Source: Adineta steineri (Eukaryota; Rotifera; Eurotatoria; Adinetida; Adinetidae). From it: DNA of 64,000 bases. The DNA is taken from the NCBI GenBank assembly GCA_905250115.1, contig CAJNOI010000060.1, positions 186,001 through 250,000 of the forward strand, given 5' to 3'. The first letter of the stretch is position 1. The number at the start of each line of letters is the position of its first letter. A model generated the notes under the pieces. It was given only the letters and a program-made list of their open reading frames with translations. It was not told the origin of the DNA and did not search any database. Below, piece after piece: positions 36,544 through 47,400 of this stretch. The position numbers and the translations under genes are program-made.

Positions 36544-37314
36544 TCAATTGTCGTCATCATCATCATCATCATCATCGTCATTAGTATTGCCACCTCGTAT
36601 TGTTTTAGGTTTTTTTCCAAATACAGTTATGGTTTTCTTCTTTGGATTATCTTCCGGTGGTGATGTTAAATCACCTTTATAATCAATAGCACCACCTTTA
36701 CCTAAACGCCATTCAAGAATATCTGTTGAAAATTCATCATGATTTCCTAAATCAGTAAAACCAACAATTCTATCTTTAACAATGTTATCAACCATTAATA
36801 CAATTGTTGGTAATGTTTTAACATGTAAACGTTCAGTTATAAATGGTGCACGATCAACATTTAATTTAACAAATTTTGTTTCAATATGTTTTCGTGCTAA
36901 AATTTCTAAATGTTTATCAACAATTTTACAACGCATTGTTGAATCACGATAAAAATGACAAACAATACGTTCACTTTTTTTTGTTATATCAAATAATTCT
37001 TTTTCGGTAGGTAATTCATCATATTCACCATGACCTAAAATAAAAAATTATTCGAAAAAAAAACACAAAGAATAAAAATCTACCATTAGCCATCCATTCT
37101 TGACGTTTTTTATGTTCTTGTTTCATTGATTCAAGTCGTTGATTACGCATTTTTTCAATATCATTTTCAGTTAATTTTTCTAGACGATTTAATTCAGCAT
37201 CAACCTAAAAATTGAAATAGATTTTCATTTATCTCTTAGAATTTATTTAATAATCACTTGTTCTTCAGCAATTTGTGCTGCTTCCATTAATTTTTGTCCA
37301 AAGACTTGTTCCAT
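36544..37314 (-). CDS. TXNDC9: Thioredoxin domain-containing protein 9 (PhLP3)
   Basis: Exons 37314-37258, 37204-37084 and 37034-36544 give 222 residues. An N-terminal charged helix ([19 protein letters not shown] ... [20 protein letters not shown]) leads into the thioredoxin-like fold: [85 protein letters not shown]. As in the family, the CxxC redox motif is absent, so it is not an oxidoreductase. TXNDC9 modulates the CCT/TRiC chaperonin and thereby tubulin and actin folding. The C terminus has KKTIRGG and an unusually pure run of 10 Asp. Confidence 0.92.
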
Positions 37315-37977
37315 ATTGAATTTAATTGATAAAAAAAATCTTAAAATTGACTAAACAAATATTTTATGGTAGGACTTTTCCTATATGATAAGACACATAG
37401 AGGAAAAGAAAAACAAATATTATGAATACTAACACACAATGAATATAGAATAAGGTGATACTGTACAAAATATCATTGGATTAGAACGACCATTTGTGTT
37501 GTTTATCGTGTAGGTGCCATATTTAATTAGACCTATCACCTAGTGCCATCTATAAATGTTTTACTTGAAAATTAATTATAGAAAATGTTCGATATGATTT
37601 ATACAAAAATAAATTATTAACTTCGTTTTTAAGTTTAATAGATGATGTAAAAATATCGAATGAAATTGTTTCAATTGAAGTGTACGAAGTGAATTGAATT
37701 TTAATTGATAAATTACCTCTAACACAATATACACTTTTCAAAACTATAAATCTTTCAATCAACGATGTTTCGTAATCTAATATGAACTTTTGTAATGCGC
37801 ATTAGACCATACAACATATAAAGAGGAGCATAAGCAATTTTAATGATAAACTATAAATATTAGAATTTGATAAAAATGAATACTATTTTATTTAAGTTTT
37901 TTTCTATCGTACAAAAAAAAGGCATATAATAAAAACAAAATTTCTTTATACATATTTGTAAAAATTATATTTTCTTT
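37315..37977. other. Intergenic spacer
   Basis: AT-rich, no exon recognised. Promoter of TXNDC9 and 3' end of the LRR gene are expected here. Confidence 0.4.
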
Positions 37978-40128
37978 TTATTCATCATCTGTCTTATGTG
38001 TAACATGCCGTTCATTCAATGTAATAATATCGGCATCTGTATAAACTCGTTGATAAAATCTTGAACGTATTCGTCGTAAACGTTTATCAATAAGTTTAAA
38101 TGTTGTTAATAAGATTAATATAAATATAATTAAAATAAAGAATGTTTTAAAAAATGATGAATGTGTTATTGTATAAAGCTTTTTCTGTTTTGAATTCTCT
38201 TCATCATCACAATGCATATCTAATAATGATACTGGACAATTGATACGTAATAATTTTTGTAATGGTTCATAAAAATCTAAAAGAGGTGGTGGTGGAACTT
38301 GTAACCAATATACAAATGGTTGTAATTTACAATCACATTTAAGAGAATTTAAATAGAAATCAATTGTTAATAAATGATAAAAATCATTTAAACGTACACC
38401 GGAATCAATTTGTTCAAGTGACATATTTCGGAGAGAGAGATGTGTTAAATATTTATGCCAAGGATAAAATAGATACCAATTAAGTATACGATGTTGTTTT
38501 AATAAACGATTATTATTAAGTATTAATGTATGAATATTTGATAGATTATGTAGATAAATAAGATATTCTAATGAATTAAGATAAATTGATGTTAAATCAA
38601 GATATTGTAATGATGGGAAATCAACATTAAATGTTGGTTTTGTTAATGATAATTTCGTATTATTTGCCAGTAAAAGTGTATATGTTGTTTGACCATGTAA
38701 CTCAATTGATTCAAGATTATTATCGGATAAATCTATTGAATGTGGTGATTGATTATCCCAATTTATTTTAATAAACTCCATTTCATTAAATGACATATTT
38801 AATAAATTCATTAAAGATAAATCATACATACCATGATGATAATGAACTAAATCTATATCAATTATTTTTAAAAGATTATAACTAACATCTAATGTATGAA
38901 ATGTTAAATATTTAAGAAAATCAAGAGTTTCCAAACGACTATGACTCATATCAATAACATCAATATGCAAGAATTTTAATGATGTATTATAAAAATCAAT
39001 TGAAAAATCATTTAATCCTGTATGTGATAAACTTAAACGTTGTAAATGAGTATAATTTGATAATAAACGTAATATAACTTGATTTAAGTAAATATTTTCA
39101 CTAAAATCTATATGTAATAAATGATCATAAACATTTAAATGAACATAATCGATGTCATAATTAGTTGTTGCTTGAACACTTTCAAGATTTGTACTATATA
39201 AAAGATCATGTGTTGTTATTGAATCAACTAGATTTTGAGTATTTAATATTAAATTTTTAATACATTTTATATATGGATTAAATAATTTTATTGAATGTAT
39301 ATTTGATTGTGTCAAGTCAATTGTTAATTGATTCTTATTATTTAATTGTGAACAATTCGATAGAAATTTTTCATATTCCCATGTTGGAATATGTCGACAA
39401 TCTTGACATATAAATGTTTCTAAATGTGGTAATAATGTTATACTAAATAACTGTTTAGTTGACGTTGATGATAAATCAAGATTAATAAGTGCTTGAAATT
39501 GACTAAGTTCATTTATTATTGATTCTAATGGATTATGTGAGAGAATTAATGTTTCAATTGTATTTAAAGCATTTCCACTGAGATTATCTATGGATTTTAA
39601 TTGATTGTTTGATAAATTAAGATATTTTAGTTTAGGATAAAATTGATGATCGAAAACAAGTGGTTTTTCAACAGTTAATTGATTATAAGATAAATCAAGT
39701 TTAATTAATTGAGGAAAATATGAGCCATTTAGTTGAGACCATTGTAAAGCTTGTGGATCATTAATATTAAGAGATTGAAGAAGACGAAAGAAAATTCCAC
39801 CTTCAAATATTAAATTTGTTTCAATAGCCGTTGATGAAAATGTGTTATTAATTAATGTTAAATTATTTATATTTGTCCCAACATGAACTAATAAATCACG
39901 TAAAGATAATTCAAAATATGAATCTCGAATTTCAACACGATGATCTTGAAGTGTATAAGCTAAATCATTAAATAACGGTATGGAATGTGTAAATGTTGTA
40001 TTCCAACAAGAAAATATTTCCGTACGATCATAAGTACATTTTGGAGGTATTTCGTTCCAAAATGAACCTTGAATTTGTTTAATAAATATTACTACCAATG
40101 AAATAAAAACTAGTCTATTTGCATACAT
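37978..40128 (-). CDS. Leucine-rich-repeat transmembrane receptor-like protein
   Basis: Intronless, 716 residues. Signal peptide at 1-21 (MYANRLVFISLVVIFIKQIQ). The ectodomain has a Cys-containing N-cap, then many LRRs of LxxLxLSxNxL type (LIKLDLSYNQL, LKYLNLSNNQL, IETLILSHNPL, LNMSFNEM, IHTLILNNNRL). A C-cap with LKCDCKLQPFVYWL follows. A membrane helix at about 660-682 (FFKTFFILIIFILILLTTF) precedes a short basic cytoplasmic tail of about 35 residues. The layout is Toll-like in the ectodomain, but there is no TIR, kinase or Ig domain. It may be an adhesion or decoy-type receptor; the ligand is unknown. Many Asn-X-Ser/Thr sites are present. Confidence 0.85.
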   Translation of the reverse strand: MYANRLVFISLVVIFIKQIQGSFWNEIPPKCTYDRTEIFSCWNTTFTHSIPLFNDLAYTLQDHRVEIRDSYFELSLRDLLVHVGTNINNLTLINNTFSSTAIETNLIFEGGIFFRLLQSLNINDPQALQWSQLNGSYFPQLIKLDLSYNQLTVEKPLVFDHQFYPKLKYLNLSNNQLKSIDNLSGNALNTIETLILSHNPLESIINELSQFQALINLDLSSTSTKQLFSITLLPHLETFICQDCRHIPTWEYEKFLSNCSQLNNKNQLTIDLTQSNIHSIKLFNPYIKCIKNLILNTQNLVDSITTHDLLYSTNLESVQATTNYDIDYVHLNVYDHLLHIDFSENIYLNQVILRLLSNYTHLQRLSLSHTGLNDFSIDFYNTSLKFLHIDVIDMSHSRLETLDFLKYLTFHTLDVSYNLLKIIDIDLVHYHHGMYDLSLMNLLNMSFNEMEFIKINWDNQSPHSIDLSDNNLESIELHGQTTYTLLLANNTKLSLTKPTFNVDFPSLQYLDLTSIYLNSLEYLIYLHNLSNIHTLILNNNRLLKQHRILNWYLFYPWHKYLTHLSLRNMSLEQIDSGVRLNDFYHLLTIDFYLNSLKCDCKLQPFVYWLQVPPPPLLDFYEPLQKLLRINCPVSLLDMHCDDEENSKQKKLYTITHSSFFKTFFILIIFILILLTTFKLIDKRLRRIRSRFYQRVYTDADIITLNERHVTHKTDDE

Positions 40129-40864
40129 TATATCATACGACTAACATATGCATTAAGAAGAAAAAAAAAGTGACAGAATATAATAATAATAAAGAGCAGT
40201 CCTACATGGTTTTTTTCTCTTCTACTCGTTCTGTTCTTCCACTCTTCATTCTCGTCTTTTAAGGTTCTTTTTTTTTTGACAACGAAAAAAAAAAAAGAGA
40301 AACAAAATCAATACATATACAAAAAAAAAGCTCTTTCGTCATGTAATAAATAAACGAATGTCGACGTAACAGAATGCAATACAATTCAAGGCTCTTTTTT
40401 TTCTCTTATTCTTCATCGCTCTTCTCATTTTTATTTCAATGACAGGGGAAAAAAAGTACATTACTGGACACTGTACAAATGATGAAAGTAATATATGATT
40501 ATCATCATATAATAACAAAATAGAAAGGTTTCATTAAAAAAATATTCTATATACATATTAAGTTGATAATAAAATCAAAAAAGAAAACGAAAAGGTTAAA
40601 ATGAAGCGATGGACGATGGCCTTTACAATATCAACAATTGCGTAATATCGAAAGACAAAAAAAAGAGTACTTGATATTTAGAATAAATTTTTATTTGTTT
40701 ACATATTAGTATTATATTCATTAGAGACGAAGAAATTTATAAGTATTATTTTGTTAATTAAAATCATATTTTTATTTAACATGCAAAGAAAAATAAACTA
40801 AGACGATATAAATAACATGTAAAAAACAAAAACAGTCTGTTATATTTATATTAAAAGTAATTTT
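40129..40864. promoter_or_regulatory. Divergent intergenic region
   Basis: 736 bases between two head-to-head genes, with several A/T homopolymers and CTTTTTTTTCTC tracts. Probable promoters of both; no discrete motif assigned. Confidence 0.35.
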
Positions 40865-41986
40865 ATGGCAAAGTTCCTTGATTATTCACGTCGTCCTGCA
40901 TCAGCATCTACAGTTGCAACAACATGGTCTCATAGTACTTCAGTTTCAATTGGACATAATGTTCCTAATCGACACATACCCGTTATCAAGGGTGATGTAA
41001 ATTTTATCAACACAAATAATACTACAGAATTCACAGATGATGATGCTGTTCCATCACATTATATAAAAGAAGTACTTGAACGAATTGCTCAATTATCAAT
41101 CAATTCAATTGATTATGAAGATGCACTTGAATTTATCTATGATCTATTCTATATGCATTCACCCTGTAATCAAGATGATTCACGTATAGGACGTTTATTA
41201 ATTGAACATGATTATTGTTCTATAGTTCATCATTGTTTAATTGAATATATAAAAACTGGTATATTCAGTAATATATCAGCAAGACGTTCAACACAATTTA
41301 TTCTCTATACATTATGGAATTTCAGTGGTATAAGTATTGAATTTCGTCTTTATTTATCAAATAATCAAAAATTAATTCAATTTCTATTAACAAATTTACT
41401 AGATTATTTAAAAAATTTGAATACTGAACAATATCCAATAGCAGTTATTAATAATTTAATACAATCAATCATAAGTATTGTACATAATATAACACTTAAT
41501 AAAAATCATTTAAATATTGAACAAACATTTCATATTATAAATCAACTTCTTTTACAACAAGAACCACGAAAAACAAATGAACGTTTTCGTATAACATTAC
41601 TTCTTTGTTTAATGAATCTTAATTCCAAACAAATTTATCAAAATATAAATATTTATCAATCATCATTCAAATTACTTTTTCATTTATTAAAAAAAATTGT
41701 TCAACAAGAAATTCTTATGATAAGTACAGGTTTATCAGCATGGATTATAGCATATGCACTTAATAAAATGCCAATTGATATTATATTAATGGATGATAAT
41801 CGTCTTTATTCATTCATAATTTTATTTAAACGTGGTATGCGAGAAGAAAAATTACAAGCAATTATAACACTAGATCGTTGTTTACAAAAGTCAATACATG
41901 CTAAAGAAATTCTAGAGAAAGATACAACTTGTTGGAATTTATTTCAACAATATAAAATTTTTCTTGATAATGAAGAAATTAATTAA
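40865..41986 (+). CDS. Helical-repeat (armadillo-like) protein of unknown function
   Basis: Intronless, 373 residues. After a 70-residue Ser/Thr/Asn-rich lead, the rest is a regular succession of amphipathic helices with Leu/Ile spacing (VLERIAQLSINSIDYEDALE, FILYTLWNFSGISIEFRLYL, NLIQSIISIVHNITLN, FRITLLLCLMNLNS). This is typical of ARM/HEAT solenoids. No catalytic motif, signal or membrane segment is present. I cannot name the family. Its stop codon (41984-41986) is one base from the stop of the convergent RING gene, so the two transcripts must overlap at their 3' ends. Confidence 0.75.
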   Translation: MAKFLDYSRRPASASTVATTWSHSTSVSIGHNVPNRHIPVIKGDVNFINTNNTTEFTDDDAVPSHYIKEVLERIAQLSINSIDYEDALEFIYDLFYMHSPCNQDDSRIGRLLIEHDYCSIVHHCLIEYIKTGIFSNISARRSTQFILYTLWNFSGISIEFRLYLSNNQKLIQFLLTNLLDYLKNLNTEQYPIAVINNLIQSIISIVHNITLNKNHLNIEQTFHIINQLLLQQEPRKTNERFRITLLLCLMNLNSKQIYQNINIYQSSFKLLFHLLKKIVQQEILMISTGLSAWIIAYALNKMPIDIILMDDNRLYSFIILFKRGMREEKLQAIITLDRCLQKSIHAKEILEKDTTCWNLFQQYKIFLDNEEIN

Positions 41987-41987
41987 G

Positions 41988-43874
41988 TTAATTATCACTA
42001 TACAATGATTCAATATCATTATTATGATCGGATATTGGACTTAATGGATGTTGTGTACGATTGTAACTTAAATCATTTGATGTTGTTGTTCGAATATCAC
42101 TTGCACTACTATTATAACTATCTGATCTTAAACGAGTAGGTTGTCTGTTAGACGTTAATGATGATGATTCCGGTAGATTCTCTTCATCTTCATAAGCGAG
42201 AAAATTAAGTCGCTGTTCAGGATTGAAAAGAAAGAGAAGATCACCATTTTGTACACCATATGACGCTAATGTTCGTTGATGTCTTAAACGTTTATCACCG
42301 AATTCGAGTACAAGTTGTTTTGCTGATGTATGTAATTGTTCTCGATCAGCTATACGTCGTATAAGTGTTTCACATGTATCTTGAAGATAATTACCAATTG
42401 GCATTTCAATTGTTAAACGTTTTACTTGAGAATTACTTCGAGTTATTTTACGCACAGCAATGTAAAATTGTATTAATTTACCACTAAAATAATAGAACGA
42501 TATTTTTACACATAATATCGATAAAAAAAATCTTTTACCTATATATTTTTGATTTTTTATGAAAGCCATCTTGATCACCTGAATATAAATAACAAAAAAT
42601 GAATCATTTTCGTTTTACTTAAACATAAAATTTATCTTAGTTTATACCGTGTCGATGTGCTTTTAAACATCTGTCACACACCATGAAATTACAATGACGA
42701 CATAGACGTAATGGTGCAAATGTTTCACATGTCGTACATTTAGCCGTAGCAGTACCATTCAAGGAAAGATTGCCTGATGGTATTGCTCTTGATCCTGTTG
42801 ATATACCATGTTCTTCGAGAAGATTACGAACAACAAAATTCGGTGGAAAAACACCATCCTCAGGGACAACATGTTGTTTTCGACATTCAGGACACCTGTA
42901 ATTGAATTGAGAGAGAAAAAAATAGATAATTACCGTTAATAGTTTGTTTACGTGTCTTACTGTACGATATCATTGTCATTTTCTATCAATCGATTGAGAC
43001 ATTCATCACAATAAGTATGACCACAAGGAAGAAGACGTGGTTCAGTATATGGTGTAAGACAAACAGGACATTGAAGTAATTCTTGTAAACGTTGAGTACG
43101 TTGTGATGTAGTTCTATAAAGATAAAATTTGTACGTGCTTAATTCAATGGTATCAAAAAAAAAGAACTATATATATCACAAGGTTATTTTTATATATATT
43201 CAAAATTAATCTCTTAATTCTTTGAAATGCCAAGGAAATTCTAGGTTAACCTTTATAGATCAGTAGTAAATTATGTAATGATTATAAACTTGAAATATAT
43301 CATTAGTAGATTATCAAATGTTTCTATTGATTATTATAAATAAAATTATGAGAAAAAATTTTTTTTCATACCTCCCACGATGAATTGATGGTCGTCGTTT
43401 GAAACTATTTCTAAAAGCAATTCTAGCTGGTTTTTCACGTTCACTAATTGGTGCTGGTAAAACCATAGGTCGTCTATTGACACCAAATGGTGCATTAATG
43501 GCATGTACTCCACCTTTAGGAATTCTTCTAGGCATATCTGGTACAATTGGAGTTCTCATAGGTTGAACACCTCCTCGATTATGTCTTCGTCTTGCTCCTG
43601 GTGATGATGGTAATGGTCGTCTTCGGCCACCACGATTCGGTCGTGGTGGTGGTGGGGGTGGTCTTCGTCGTCTTGGTCTTGTTGGAGGATCTACAATAGT
43701 TGCTGGATCAATAATAGTATCATCAGGTGGTGCATCACCAAATAATTGATCAATAGATGTATCCCATTGTGGAGTTTTAGGTGCAAGTATATCATCATTT
43801 CCATTTAGAGTAGTATTAGGATTATTACGGCCAAGACCAAATGCTTGAGTGAATCTCGATGCTGCCTTACCCAT
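41988..43874 (-). CDS. RING/B-box E3 ligase with C-terminal ubiquitin-like domain, likely N-myristoylated
   Basis: Exons 43874-43372, 43113-42961, 42895-42648, 42578-42539 and 42483-41988 give 479 residues. The start MGKAAS fits the MGxxxS myristoylation consensus; the frame just upstream has only a TTG. A Pro/Arg-rich region follows (six Pro in a row at about residue 77). The RING is CPVCLTPYTEPRLLPCGHTY, CDECL, then CPECRK (C3HC4). A B-box-like zinc module reads CTTCETFAPLRLCRHC, CDRCLKAHRH. The last exon holds a beta-grasp resembling ubiquitin (LVLEFGDKRLRHQRTLASYG, VQNGDLLFLF) and then a Ser-rich tail. It is presumably a membrane-anchored ubiquitin ligase. The order RING, B-box, ubiquitin-like is unlike TRIM proteins or parkin. 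The orthologue is not recognised. Confidence 0.82.
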
Positions 43875-44413
43875 CGTTTTATTCAATGAAAAAAAACCAA
43901 CCTATGACCGGAAGAAGGAAATTACATATGTATGCAAATATGCGGCCTTCTTTATATCGTCATGCATCAGTAACGAATGATTTTTGAATAAAAAACGAAA
44001 GAAAGAGCAAACGAATGTATGTTACTACACGTTGTAGTTGTCGTCAACTTACTAATGTAAAGTAAAAGAATAGGTCTCTTTATTTTATGTTAAGCTTTTC
44101 TTTTCTTAAGAATAAAGATTGCATCATGTATCAAATAAAGAAGAGAAAAGAATTGAATATCGAATATTTAATCTCTTTTTTATCAGCTAAACATTCAATA
44201 AAAGATAGGTGTTAGACTTAACACTCACATAGTACAGTAGAATTTTATTTCCGATGATGTTGTGAACAAGAGAAGAAAAAAAAAGGCGAGCAAATGAAAA
44301 GAAATACAATAATAAAAATAAAAAGAAGATGAAGAAGCAGAGGAAGACAAGTCTGTCATTTGAACACCGGGATTAAAATAATTTTGTTTTTTTTCTTTAA
44401 TTTGTTTTGTTCT
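43875..44413. other. Intergenic spacer between RING gene and CAND1
   Basis: AT-rich; promoter of the RING gene and 3' end of CAND1 expected. A purine-rich stretch (AAAAGAAGATGAAGAAGCAG) near 44321-44340 is the only notable feature. Confidence 0.4.
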
Positions 44414-47400
44414 CTAACTCATATCCATTGCTTCTGAATTGTTATTCGTATTAAAACTAAATGTAGATGATGATTGTTGTTGTTCATGAATAACTGTATT
44501 ATATAAATCTTGAAATTCTTTTGAACTTTTTATAGATGCTTCAAAATCATTGATACACGCAACTTTATTTGCATCTTTTATTTGTTGTAAAGCAAGAAAT
44601 ACTTTAATAGCTGCACGACGTAATTCATCATGTTTTTCAAATTCTTGTTTTATACTATTTGCTTTTACTTTTGAATATAAAATTGATTTTAATGGTTGAA
44701 TAAGTCGATCAAGTCGTTGTAAAACAATCGTTGGACAAAGTATTGATAAACGTACAACCATAAGAAATGTTAACATACGAATATCATAATGATCTTGTTT
44801 AAGACCATCTTCAACATATGTTAAATAATCGAACATATCAAGTTTATCAAGACAAGCTAAATAAACATAAATATATTATTTTATTTTATTTCGATACGGT
44901 AGAGTGATTACAGTTAAAATCTCGTTACTTTCATTCATATAGAGTTATATAATAAATCTTATGATTAGTCTTTTTAAAAATTTACAAGCTAGACAATCTG
45001 TATACTTACTATCTAATAATGTGTACATGCATTCGTAAGCTGCTTTACGAAGATCAAGACCATCTAAATAAACAAAAAATATAGTTGTATTATTTTAGAG
45101 AGAAAATGTTTTTTTACCATCAACAGTATGTTTAAATGGACCCATTTCAACTTCACGAATAAGATCTTGTCGTACACGAGTTTCATTGTAAAGTTTAGGT
45201 AAAAGTTCTTTAAGTAAATCACGTATTAACATTGGTTTATTATGTGCAGCTAATTAAAAATAAGATTTAAAAAAAAATATAATTAGATAAAAAATGAATA
45301 TACCTGAATTAAACATAACAAGTGCAACACGTCGAACATCAATATCTTCATCTTCTAAACCATTTAGAAAATCTTTAATATAACTTTTTAAAATTGTATC
45401 GATATGTTGTGGTTGATCAACAATAGTAAATTTAATAGCCGTTATTATTGTTGAACGTACATGTGGTGATGTAACTTGTTTTTTTTGTGTATGATTAACA
45501 AATGTTTCACGTAAAATGGGTAATAATTTTTCAGGTTTTAATAATGTTAATTTTCCTAAACATTCAGCAACAACATTTCTTGTACCTTCTTCTGGACATT
45601 CACAATGTGCAAATAATGTACGCCAAATTGAATCAATATGTCCATCAAGTTGTGGTAAATTTTCATGACTTTGATAGGATATAATTTCACGTAATGAATG
45701 TAATAAAAGATATTGTCGTTTAGTTTGACTACGTGCAATTTCACTTAATAAAAATGGAATGTGAGCATTTAAATTTCGGATACCAATATAACCAAGTGTA
45801 TAGGATGCTGCTGTACGTAAATCATCAGACGGTGATGAAAATATTTCAAGTAAAATCTGTTGAAGATTAGATGATGATTGAGCTAAATCGGTATATTTAC
45901 CTAAATACAAAAAAATATTTAGTTTCTAATTGATGATAGAATAAAAGAACATACCAGTTTCTCCAAGACAAAGTAATGCTAAAATTTTAATTGAATCACT
46001 ACATTTTGGATCATTTAAATCATCTTGAAATTTTTTAATAAAAAAACTACTTTCTTTTAAGTTTTCTACTGTTAATGCAGCAAATGATTTTGCAATAGAA
46101 TAAAAAGCTTGTTTATGTACAACTAATTGTTGTTGATGATGATCAGTCGTTGATGTTGTTGGTGTATGTGAAGCAGTTGTTGGTGTTGTACCTGTTTTTT
46201 GTTGGGAATAAATTGGTTTGATTAATAATTTAACTAATTCTTCATATGAAATACATTGTGGTACAAGTGAACGAAGAAATTCAATAACAGCATCTAATGC
46301 TGTACCTTGTAATAAAGGTGATTGAATTAATTCAAGTACTTTATTTAATATTGAATTTATTTGTTCTTTATCAAGACTTGTTTGATTATTTGGTATTTTA
46401 CATATTGATGTTGTTAATTTAAGTGCATTTTGTGCTAATAATAAATCATTTTCATTGATTAACAATGGTAATTCAATCAGAATTGCTTTAATCATCGTTT
46501 TATTAAAATGTTTTGAATAAAGTTTAATCATTGAACGAAGACATGTTAATGTATTCATTTTAAGTGTACGATGATTTTGACGAAGATATGAAGATAATAT
46601 TGGTACAGTTTCAATAAGAATAGTTTGTAAATCAAGATTTAATGGTGAATCAACTATATTTGTTAATGCACGAACTGTTGGTAAACGAGTTATTTCATTA
46701 CGAAGAAGATCAGTTAATACTGGCCAACATGATTGTAATTGTTCGGCTGATAAAAGATCACCTAAAAATATTATCACAATGATACATAGGAATTCATTGA
46801 AATGAATCAATTCGATATATTTTAATCCTTTGAGGCCTATTATTCAATCTATGAACGAAATCTCTTTGAAGCTTCTCAGACAGACAAGACCTCTAAAAAA
46901 CGCGTTTAAAATTCGTAAATACATTGTTTTTACGAATTCTTAACGCGTTTATACGCAACTTTTTGGAAAGAGTTCTACTGCGTTAAAATCTACTCCGTAG
47001 TTACTCATTGAAACGCGGAATTCAACGTGGTTTTACATGTTATTTTGTGAGTTTTAACGCTTTAAGCACAGATTATCGACGCGTTAATCACAGTAGACAA
47101 AGCTAACGAAGATAAAAATCGTAAAAATGTGCGCTTTTCCCGATTTTATTTTCGTTAAAATTTCAAAATTTCTAGGCCGTATTTCTCCGTTTTTTTTTGA
47201 GTTTTGTCTGTCTGGGTTAATAAAAAAAGTTAGTTTTTAGCCGTACCTTCCTATGGAAATGGGTGAGAAATATTTTAGCCACTTCCTTGGAGATGTATGG
47301 ACGGGAGCCAAAAACTGACTCAGTTACCGCAGTAGGGTTTTTTATCTTATATAAATATGTGCGTCAAAGTCTCTTCTATATCGCAGTGAAACCCATCGAT

